Assembly (NCBI GenBank): GCA_021372245.1
Contig: JAJFUV010000122.1
Location: forward strand, 1-49,016
Direction of reading: 5' to 3'
Origin: Terriglobales bacterium
Lineage (GTDB): Bacteria > Acidobacteriota > Terriglobia > Bryobacterales > Bryobacteraceae
DNA length: 49,016 nt
The translations under genes were made by a program, and so were the position numbers. Shown here one piece after another: positions 40,636-47,449 of the stretch. The stretch's first letter is position 1, and every line of letters begins with the position of its first letter. The notes beneath the pieces were generated by a model, which saw only the letters and a program-made list of their open reading frames with translations, was not told the origin of the DNA and ran no database searches.

Positions 40636-42140
40636 AGCGGTTGAAGGCCCTTGGCCGGCTGTTGCTGGCCTTGGCTCGCGAGCTTTCGGACGAGAATGCC
40701 TATCACCGTCACCTGGCCGCGCACGGGCTTGTCGACTCGGGCGAAGAGTACCGCAAGTTCTCCGAACACTACCTCCGCGCCAAGTACATGCGGGCCAAGT
40801 GCTGTGGCCTGGCGCTGGCGGCGCTCCTCCTGAGTGCCGCCCCCAGGCTGGCCGCCGCCGGGCCGGAACCTCTACCGTCGCTTCGCGAGCGTGACGCTAT
40901 CGAGCGGCAATGGCTGAGTACCCGCCTGGACCAGGTTCTGCCGGAGCTCATGCGCAAGCACGGCATCGATATGTGGCTGGTGGTGTGCCGCGAGCACAAC
41001 GAGGACCCGGTATTCTTCTCGCTGACGGCTCCCACCTCTTTCACTGCCCGCCGCAGGACCATCCTGCTCTTTTTCGACCGGCCGGGCCAAGCCGGACTCG
41101 AACGCCTTACTCTCGGTGGCGGATCGCAGGGAGGCCTCTATCGGGTCTATCGCGATCCCGAGTCGCCGGACCGTGAGCTTGGCGGCCAGGCGCAGTGGAA
41201 TTTGCTGCGGAAACTTGTCGCCGAGCGTAATCCGCGGCGGATCGGTATCAACATGTCCGAGACGGATGCCTTCGCCGACGGTCTTTCGGCCACCGAACGG
41301 GACCTGTTGGAAGCCGCGCTCGGACCCGAGTACATGCGTCGCGTGGTGCACGCCGAAGGCCTGGCCATCGAGTACCTGGAAGTGCGGCTGCCCGAGATGT
41401 TGCCGGTTTACACAAACCTGATGGCCACGGCGCACGAACTGATGCGCCGCGCGCTTTCGCGGGAGGTCATCACGCCGGGAAAGACCACCACCGATGACGT
41501 GGTCTGGTGGCTGCGTGAGCGCACCGCAGAGTTGAAGGCGTCCGTCTGGTTCCAGCCCGACCTGCACGTCCAACGGAGGCAGAAATCCGGCGTGAGCTTC
41601 GTTGCCGACGATGCGGCCGTGGTCATCCAACCCGGAGACGTGCTGCACCTGGATTTCGGCCTCAGTGCTCTCCATCTGCACACCGACACGCAACAGATGG
41701 CTTACGTGCCGCGTCAAGGCGAGCACGAGGCGCCCGCGGAACTCCGCAGGACCCTTGCGCAGGCCCTGCGCCTGCAGGAAATCGTGCGCGAACGCCTCAA
41801 ACCCGGTCGCACGGGCAATCAGGTTTTGGCCGAAGCGCGCGCCGCCATGAAGCCGGAAGGCATCGAGGGGTCGGTCTATTCCCATCCCGTGGGAGACCAC
41901 GGCCACGCCGCGGGCCCTATCATAGGCCTCTGGGATCGGCAGCATGGGGTGCCGGGCCGCGGGGATGCCAAGCTAATCCCATCGAGCTGGTTCTCCGTGG
42001 AGCTGGCCGTGCGGTCAAGCATTAACGCCTGGGACGGTAAGGAAATCTTCATCGGCCTGGAAGAAGAAGCCGTGCTCGACCGGGATGGCCGCACCGCGTG
42101 GGTGGTCCCGCCTCCCCACAACTTCCATCTTGTCCAGTAG
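40632..42140 (+). CDS. YbdD-like domain fused in frame to exported M24 metallopeptidase
   Basis: 502 residues from ATG 40632, which overlaps the cstA stop. Residues 1-58 match YbdD/YjiX (DUF466): ENAYHRHLAAHG, EEYRKFSEHYLRAKY, then the usual terminal KCC (56-58). Instead of stopping, the frame continues into GLALAALLLSAAP and RLAAA, which with ATG 40788 (Met53) forms a signal peptide. The C-terminal part is an M24 peptidase with five plausible metal ligands: Asp341 and Asp352 (11 apart, as usual), His423 or His425, Glu457, and one of Glu477-479. An Xaa-Pro-type dipeptidase is likely, in the periplasm. One fusion protein or two overlapping translation products are both possible. Confidence 0.8.
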   Translation: MKRLKALGRLLLALARELSDENAYHRHLAAHGLVDSGEEYRKFSEHYLRAKYMRAKCCGLALAALLLSAAPRLAAAGPEPLPSLRERDAIERQWLSTRLDQVLPELMRKHGIDMWLVVCREHNEDPVFFSLTAPTSFTARRRTILLFFDRPGQAGLERLTLGGGSQGGLYRVYRDPESPDRELGGQAQWNLLRKLVAERNPRRIGINMSETDAFADGLSATERDLLEAALGPEYMRRVVHAEGLAIEYLEVRLPEMLPVYTNLMATAHELMRRALSREVITPGKTTTDDVVWWLRERTAELKASVWFQPDLHVQRRQKSGVSFVADDAAVVIQPGDVLHLDFGLSALHLHTDTQQMAYVPRQGEHEAPAELRRTLAQALRLQEIVRERLKPGRTGNQVLAEARAAMKPEGIEGSVYSHPVGDHGHAAGPIIGLWDRQHGVPGRGDAKLIPSSWFSVELAVRSSINAWDGKEIFIGLEEEAVLDRDGRTAWVVPPPHNFHLVQ

Positions 42141-42178
42141 TTTCCGCGGGGAGAATCGGAAAGAAAACGCGTGAACGC

Positions 42179-42457
42179 TCAGGCAGCGTTGGCCACTGCC
42201 ACCGCAACCGTGGCCGCTTCGCGCCCGGACTGAACGTGTGCGAGGTAAGCCCATTCGAACGCCTGGCACATGGGGTGGCATGACGAGTGGCGGTAGATCT
42301 CAAAAAACGCGCCCTGAACGGCGTCCGGACTCATGGTAGGACAAATCGCGGCGATCTGCGAGGCAGTCGCGTGGGTGCAGGTCCGGCAGTCCAGCCCTTC
42401 ATTCAGGCAGCTATCAGGACGTATATCGTTGAGCAGGACATCAATTCGATCGCGCAT
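42179..42457 (-). CDS. Small Cys-rich hypothetical protein
   Basis: 92 residues from ATG 42457 in a 468-base region otherwise empty on both strands. Six cysteines are grouped as CLNEGLDCRTC (17, 24, 27), AICPTM, and SSCHPMC near residues 59-63, a pattern suitable for a metal site or disulphides; there is no signal peptide. Codons look like those of the neighbours. A -10-like TATATT lies about 20 bases upstream. No family is recognised. The remainder of the region holds a G6/C6 hairpin (42539-42559) and no other gene. It could be a spurious frame. Confidence 0.4.
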   Translation of the reverse strand: MRDRIDVLLNDIRPDSCLNEGLDCRTCTHATASQIAAICPTMSPDAVQGAFFEIYRHSSCHPMCQAFEWAYLAHVQSGREAATVAVAVANAA

Positions 42458-42538
42458 GGCAGCAACGTAAAATGTAAATATAAGGCTGCGTAGGACTTTT
42501 CGCTACCGTGTAAAGAGGGGAAAGGTATATGGTCTTTT

Positions 42539-42559
42539 GGGGGGAGGTCTATACCCCCC
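42539..42559. repeat. G6/C6 hairpin downstream of the PspC gene
   Basis: GGGGGG (42539-42544) and CCCCCC (42554-42559) are separated by a 9-base loop, 50 bases beyond the 3' end of the PspC-type gene. On the minus strand the stem is followed by AAAAG, so it is not a canonical U-tailed terminator; it may still end or protect that transcript. Confidence 0.4.
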
Positions 42560-42608
42560 TATGTTGCGGGGAATGATACTAGGCAGGAATAGAACCTTTG
42601 GCGCAGGC

Positions 42609-42947
42609 CTACCCCGCAGACGTCGGAGAAGCCGATGGTTGCACCACAGGGGCGGAGTAGTACTGTGTATCCTTCGGCATTGCGATCCAGGCGACGATGT
42701 ACGCAATGAGCCCCAACCCCGAAACGAAGAAGAGGGTGAGCCAAACAATACGTACTAGAACAACATCCAGGTCCATGTAATGTGCAAAACCGGAGCAAAC
42801 TCCGGCGATCTTCTTATCATGCATGCTGCGCACGAGCCGCCTGGCGGCGGCTGGATTCTCCGTCCGCTGGCGCTGCGTAGCCGCTCCGCACTGCGAGCAG
42901 AAGCGATCCTGATCCTGCAACTCGATACCGCACTTAGTGCAAAACAT
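42609..42947 (-). CDS. Zinc-ribbon and PspC domain membrane protein
   Basis: 112 residues from ATG 42947, with CGGAGA seven bases upstream; ATG 42965 is in frame but lies before the ribosome site. The N-terminus is a zinc ribbon, MFCTKCGIEL and FCSQCG (two CxxC pairs). After a basic linker, a PspC domain follows: KKIAGVCSGFAHYMDLDVVLVRIVWL, with one hydrophobic helix FFVSGLGLIAYIVAWIAMP. PspC-type proteins sense envelope stress, but no pspA or pspB is nearby. The C-terminal tail is Ser/Pro-rich. Divergent from lldP. Confidence 0.85.
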   Translation of the reverse strand: MFCTKCGIELQDQDRFCSQCGAATQRQRTENPAAARRLVRSMHDKKIAGVCSGFAHYMDLDVVLVRIVWLTLFFVSGLGLIAYIVAWIAMPKDTQYYSAPVVQPSASPTSAG

Positions 42948-42992
42948 TAGAAGGTCTCCGTTCAATACAACGCAAGACAGGACCGCAAAGTT

Positions 42993-43032
42993 CCCCGAGC
43001 CGTGCGCCGCATTGGGCAGGCGGCTTCCGGGG
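42993..43032 (+). promoter_or_regulatory. Hairpin in the leader or promoter region of lldP
   Basis: CCCCG-AGCCG (42993-43002) pairs with CGGCT-TC-CGGGG (43021-43032), a 10-bp stem with a TC bulge and an 18-base loop, 19 bases before ATG 43052. A possible promoter (TTGGGC 43012-43017, TACAAT 43037-43042, spacer 19) overlaps it. It may be an operator or leader structure; nothing further can be said. Confidence 0.3.
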
Positions 43033-43051
43033 GAAGTACAATAACCAGAAC

Positions 43052-44677
43052 ATGTGGCAACATAACTACGCGCCGGTCGCCGGCAGCCTCGGCTGGTCCG
43101 CGTTGCTGGCCGCGTTTCCTATCTTCATCCTGCTATACTTACTCGGCGTCAGGCGCACCGCGTCCTGGCTGGCCGCCCTGGCCGGGCTGTCGGGCATGGC
43201 GGCGGTCGCGATCCTGGTTTACGGCATGCCTGTAGGACCGCTCGTGGGCGCCATCACTTTCGGCGCGGCCTTCGGGCTCTTCCCCATCGGGTGGATTATT
43301 TTCTCCGCCATTCTGCTTTACAGGATCACGGTGGAGACGGGCAAGTTCGAGGTCATCAAAGACTCCGTTGGCGGTTTGTCCCCGGATCGCCGCATCCAGG
43401 CCCTGCTGATCGCGTTCGCTTTCGGCGCTTTCATTGAAGGCGCTTCGGGCTTCGGAGCGCCGGTAGCCGTGGCGGCGGCCATGCTGACCGGCTTGGGATT
43501 CTCACCGTTCTATGCGGCTGGAATCTGCCTGCTGGCGAACACGGCGCCGGTGGCTTTCGGCTCCATCGGCACCCCGATTCTGGTGTTGGGTGGCATAACA
43601 GGGCTGCCGGTGGAGCGCCTGAGCGCTGGAGTAGGCCGCATCTGCGCCCCCATCTCACTTTGCATCCCGGCCTATCTCATCCTGGTGATGGGCGGCTGGA
43701 AAGCTCTGCGCGGCGTGCTGCCGGCAGTCGCATTGTGCGGGGCCGCGTTCGCTGGAGTGCAGTTCGCCGTGTCGAATTACGTCGGGCCGCAGCTCACGGA
43801 CCTTCTCAGTTCGCTGGCCGCCATGCTGTCGCTCGTCGTGCTGCTCCTCGTCTGGAAGCCCAAGGACCATTTCCGATTGGAAGGGAACTGCACGGAGGAT
43901 CACCAGGGGCGGCACATCCCGCGTCGGGAATTGATCGCCGCCTGGACGCCGTATGCGCTGCTGGTAGCCTTGGTTCTGTTGTGGGGCTTGCCGTCGGTCC
44001 GGCCCGCGCTCGAAACCGTCACGGCGAACATCCCCTGGCCGGGTCTGCACAACGTGATCGTGCATATGCCGCCAGCGACCGCGCGACCTGAACCTTACGC
44101 GGCCGTCTTCAAGTTCAACTGGCTGGCCGCCCCAGGCACGGCCTGCCTGGTGGCGTGCATCATCGCAGCCATGGTCTTGCGAGTCTCTCCGGTCCGGTTC
44201 GGGAAGATCGCCTTGAACACGGCCAAGCAGCTCCTGCTGCCGGAGTTGACGATCATGTTGGTGCTGGCGCTCGCGTTTCTGATGAATTACTGCGGTGCCG
44301 CGGTCACCCTCGGACTGGCTTTCGCGGCCACCGGCGCGCTGTTTCCATTCTTCAGCTCAATGCTGGGCTGGCTGGGCGTGTTTCTCACAGGTTCCGACAC
44401 ATCCGCGAACGCCTTGTTCGGCAAGCTTCAGGTGGTGACGGCTGGCCGGCTCGGCTTGAACCCCATCCTGATGGCCGCAGCCAACTCCGGTGGTGGCGTG
44501 ATGGGCAAGATGATCAGCTTGCAGAGCATTGCCGTGGCGGTGGCGGCCACCGGCATGCACTCCCAGGAGGAAGGGCGGCTGTTCCGCTTCACGCTCCGCC
44601 ACAGCGTGTTGTTGGGTAGCCTCATCGGCCTCGTCACAGTATTTTACGCTTATGTCGCCCCGGTCCTCGCCCCATGA
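43052..44677 (+). CDS. lldP: L-lactate permease family protein
   Basis: 541 residues with 12-14 hydrophobic helices. Family hallmarks are MWQHNYAPVAGSLGWSALLA at the start, the strongly conserved FGAFIEGASGFGAPVAVAAA, LANTAPVAFGSIGTPI, and the C-terminal FLTGSDTSANALFGKLQ and AAANSGGGVMGKMISLQSI. These proteins bring in L- and D-lactate or glycolate with protons. No lactate dehydrogenase gene lies beside it. A C-A mismatched hairpin (44685-44713) follows the stop, without a T run. The gene is divergent from the PspC-type gene. Confidence 0.94.
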   Translation: MWQHNYAPVAGSLGWSALLAAFPIFILLYLLGVRRTASWLAALAGLSGMAAVAILVYGMPVGPLVGAITFGAAFGLFPIGWIIFSAILLYRITVETGKFEVIKDSVGGLSPDRRIQALLIAFAFGAFIEGASGFGAPVAVAAAMLTGLGFSPFYAAGICLLANTAPVAFGSIGTPILVLGGITGLPVERLSAGVGRICAPISLCIPAYLILVMGGWKALRGVLPAVALCGAAFAGVQFAVSNYVGPQLTDLLSSLAAMLSLVVLLLVWKPKDHFRLEGNCTEDHQGRHIPRRELIAAWTPYALLVALVLLWGLPSVRPALETVTANIPWPGLHNVIVHMPPATARPEPYAAVFKFNWLAAPGTACLVACIIAAMVLRVSPVRFGKIALNTAKQLLLPELTIMLVLALAFLMNYCGAAVTLGLAFAATGALFPFFSSMLGWLGVFLTGSDTSANALFGKLQVVTAGRLGLNPILMAAANSGGGVMGKMISLQSIAVAVAATGMHSQEEGRLFRFTLRHSVLLGSLIGLVTVFYAYVAPVLAP

Positions 44678-44789
44678 ACCGTCCGGCGAAATGGCATTCT
44701 GGGGCATTTCACCCAGGATGGTGATATCGCGCAGTGTCATCACCCTACCCTTGCGCAAAATAGCCCGTAAGTCAGTGCAAATGAACCAC

Positions 44790-44819
44790 TGGACACTTGG
44801 CATAGTATGTGCATATAAT
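44790..44819 (+). promoter_or_regulatory. Strong sigma-70-type promoter for a candidate small RNA
   Basis: TGGACA (44790-44795, five of six matches) and a perfect TATAAT (44814-44819) are 18 bases apart. No open reading frame or ribosome site lies downstream; the structured transcript at 44826-44932 does. Confidence 0.6.
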
Positions 44820-44825
44820 GTAGAC

Positions 44826-44932
44826 AACATAAGTCGTCATTGACTTATTAGCATCCCCGGCGACGAGGCCCAGCTCGTCGCCAGCCCCTCTGAGTGAAGC
44901 CCCAGGTTCCCAAACCTGGGGCTTCTTCTTTT
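44826..44932 (+). ncRNA. Candidate ~107-nt structured small RNA
   Basis: In the 340-base gap between lldP and the GH89-like gene. After the promoter come three successive hairpins: ATAAGTC/GACTTAT (44829-44848, 7 bp, 6-base loop), GGCGACGAG/CTCGTCGCC (44859-44882, 9 bp, 6-base loop), and AAGCCCCAGGTT/AACCTGGGGCTT (44897-44924, 12 bp, 4-base loop) with a CTTCTTTT tail, a classical intrinsic terminator. No start codon with a ribosome site lies inside. It resembles a stand-alone trans-acting RNA; no match to a known RNA family could be made by eye. Confidence 0.5.
44897..44932 (+). terminator. Intrinsic terminator of the candidate small RNA
   Basis: A perfect 12-bp stem with a CCCA loop followed by CTTCTTTT. 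On the minus strand no T run follows, so it acts rightward only. Confidence 0.85.
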
Positions 44933-45017
44933 AGTAGACAGTTTTTCCTTGGCAAATACGGATGCGGGGCGACCGCCTCCGGCCACCCCGCTGGAACCCT
45001 CTGCTGTCCGAATATGG

Positions 45018-47447
45018 CTATCGAGCCGGAGTGGATCCCGGCAGGGCCGGGAGAAGATCCTGCATCAAGCGGCTCAGCGCGCTTAGGGTGCGGCTCAGCT
45101 CGGCCGGTCCGCGAGCCTGCTTCGGGGCCATGGAGGCCAGCGGCGTGGCATAGAAGCGATCCCGATGCTGCTGGGATATGCCCTTGAACTCTTCGGGCCG
45201 GTGCCAGGGAGAACGGTCCCCGGCATCCATCCGCGCAAGCACCCAATCCCAATAGGACCGCAGTTCGGGCGGATAGAGATGCCGCACCAACTCATAGTGG
45301 TGGCTGCGGCAATAGTCGTTCTCGGCGTTCGACTTGAGGGTTTGCTCGGAATGGGGATTCAGACTGGGTTCGACGCCCCCGACAGCGGTAGCACGCTCCA
45401 GCCGCTTCAGGGAGGCGTACATCGAGAACTCGTCCGCCGAGCCGGTGATGTCACCCAGCAAGTCCAGCAGTCTCTGACTCAACCCGGCCAGTTTTCGCAC
45501 TCTGTCCGCCCCTCCGCCTCCGGCACGCCACTGCTCCATTTCGATCGCGCCACCGAGCATGGTTACCAGTAGCGCACGGCTGGCCGCCGTCCGGGCCATG
45601 TCGAGAGCATCACGCCGCCAAAGCTCGTTTCCGTAATTTTCCGGGGTGAGCCGGGCGAGCCCGTCGAGCAGCGGACGAACACTGTCCATGCTGGGGCGAA
45701 TCCGCCGATATTCGGTCTTCAAATCCTCGACCCGCTTGGGTGTGAGTTCGATGAACGCCGAACTGGTCAGAACGCGGAAGTGTGGCTCCTGGAAAGTCAT
45801 GGCACGCACGCTACGCTCGCTCCAGTGCGCCGTCTGAGACACATCGAGGAAGCGCGGCCACAGACGCTCCATTTCACCGCGCAGGTCGCCCTGGTACCGG
45901 GTCCGGCAGTACCGCGCCGCGGCCGAAGCGGCGTCCAGCCTGTCCGGTTTCCAACTGTTGTCTCCCAGGTACTCGAGCATGAACGTGTCGTTGTGGGAGA
46001 TCTCGGACCACTGCACCAGGCCGAGGCATTTTTCATCGTGGGCGGCGTCAGCCAGGCGGGAGGCCAGCAGCGAATAGTCCTCATGGGAGTCCGAATGCTT
46101 CGCGAAGCCGTGGAAGATACCGAAGATCCAGGGGAACTGGCCGTAAAGGCCCCAGTCGCGGAAAGTGGCGCGCCCAACCAGGTCGGCGGTGTAGTCCATT
46201 ACGATGCTGCGGCGCGGATCCAGCTCTTTCAGGAACCGATTCACGTCTTCGTTCTTCCACCACCCGTAGAAATCCCACCCGGCAAATATGAGTGGGACGT
46301 CAGGGTAGTGTTCTCGGATCATCTGCTGTGTCTTGCGGTAGACATAGAGCTTGCGCTGCAAGTTCTCTTCGGCGCTGGACCCGAACAGGCGCTCGGCCAT
46401 GCCGATGGTGTGAAACAGGCGCGGAGGTCCACCGGCGTATTCGTGGATGTGGGTTTCCGTGAGTTTCCAGTAGGCGTCCCACGTCTCCTGATGCTCGACA
46501 TCCCAGATGGCGGCTGTGCTCAACTTGTAGCCGCTCTTCTGGTCGGACGTCACCGGGAACCCCGGGTGGCTCTTGTAGAACGAAGACGGGGTGTGGGAAT
46601 ACCAGTGCGTGATGGTCCCGGCGTCCTCGGGATGCAGTAGGCCGCGATCATTGGCGTACTTCAACACGGCGCGGCGGAGTTCTCCTCGGTACTTCAAGGA
46701 CCAGAACGAGGTCCGGTCGTTGAAGCTGCGGTCCTCGGCGTCGGGATCGACCCTATCGGTGGGGGGATAGCTGACCTGGCCGGGAAACGCCCGCTGAAAT
46801 AGATCGTCGATGCCTGTGCGGAGCATGAAGAGGTTGAAGCGCTTCTTCAAGACCCAGTCGATTTCCTTCTTCCAGTCCTCCAGGTCCCAGTGCTCGGCCT
46901 GAAACCGGTGCAGGCCACGATGCGCGAAATACCGCAGACCCCGGTACTCGAATCTAGGCACCTCCAGCACGTCAATACCCGTAATACCGATTTCTGCTGC
47001 ACGCGGGACGACGTCGCCGTCCCAGAAGTACTCCGCCCCAACCTGCCGGCGGAAGAAATCGTAGACCGCATAGATCGTCGAACGCCCTGAGCCGCCGGCC
47101 AGGATGAGAAGCGTACGGCCCTCGCCGGGAACCGACAAAATCCGGTAACCGTCCCCGCCGTACTGGATTCCCAACGACGGGACGACCCGGCGGCGGACCA
47201 TGTCGTGTACGAACGGCTGCACGGCATCTGAACCAATCAGTACGACATCTCCATCGGGCAGCTTGCCGCCGGTTGCAAGCCGCGGCTTGACGCCCGTGAC
47301 CTTGCCCCAATAATCGGCGAAGGTTTCGGCGGCGATCCGGTAGGCGGGTTCACCCACCGGGGGCACCACCACGGAGATCTGCCGGCTGCCAGCTATTGCG
47401 GAAACAGAGAGCAGGATCAGCAAAGCGAATACGGTACGGGCGCGCAT
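45018..47447 (-). CDS. GH89-like (alpha-N-acetylglucosaminidase) exported protein
   Basis: 809 residues with a signal peptide (MRARTVFALLILLSVSAIAGS). An N-terminal alpha/beta domain of the kind found before GH67/GH89 barrels (to about 160) is followed by GLRYFAHRGLHRFQAEHWDLEDW and KKEIDWVLKKRFNLFMLRTGIDDLFQR, which matches the opening of the NAGLU barrel. Glu352 (HTIGMAERLFGSS) and Glu482 (LVQWSEISHND) are 130 residues apart, the same spacing as the catalytic pair in human NAGLU (Glu316 and Glu446). It would release terminal alpha-GlcNAc. The sequence is divergent, so another sugar is possible. It starts 2 bases after the GH20 gene ends. Confidence 0.65.
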   Translation of the reverse strand: MRARTVFALLILLSVSAIAGSRQISVVVPPVGEPAYRIAAETFADYWGKVTGVKPRLATGGKLPDGDVVLIGSDAVQPFVHDMVRRRVVPSLGIQYGGDGYRILSVPGEGRTLLILAGGSGRSTIYAVYDFFRRQVGAEYFWDGDVVPRAAEIGITGIDVLEVPRFEYRGLRYFAHRGLHRFQAEHWDLEDWKKEIDWVLKKRFNLFMLRTGIDDLFQRAFPGQVSYPPTDRVDPDAEDRSFNDRTSFWSLKYRGELRRAVLKYANDRGLLHPEDAGTITHWYSHTPSSFYKSHPGFPVTSDQKSGYKLSTAAIWDVEHQETWDAYWKLTETHIHEYAGGPPRLFHTIGMAERLFGSSAEENLQRKLYVYRKTQQMIREHYPDVPLIFAGWDFYGWWKNEDVNRFLKELDPRRSIVMDYTADLVGRATFRDWGLYGQFPWIFGIFHGFAKHSDSHEDYSLLASRLADAAHDEKCLGLVQWSEISHNDTFMLEYLGDNSWKPDRLDAASAAARYCRTRYQGDLRGEMERLWPRFLDVSQTAHWSERSVRAMTFQEPHFRVLTSSAFIELTPKRVEDLKTEYRRIRPSMDSVRPLLDGLARLTPENYGNELWRRDALDMARTAASRALLVTMLGGAIEMEQWRAGGGGADRVRKLAGLSQRLLDLLGDITGSADEFSMYASLKRLERATAVGGVEPSLNPHSEQTLKSNAENDYCRSHHYELVRHLYPPELRSYWDWVLARMDAGDRSPWHRPEEFKGISQQHRDRFYATPLASMAPKQARGPAELSRTLSALSRLMQDLLPALPGSTPAR

Positions 47448-47449
47448 GG

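Noticed and set aside
42966..43051. GEMM-type cyclic dinucleotide riboswitch before lldP, suggested by GGACCGCAAAG
   Set aside because: Only a short resemblance; the upstream half of the GEMM core and the tetraloop-receptor are missing, and a promoter seems to overlap the region.
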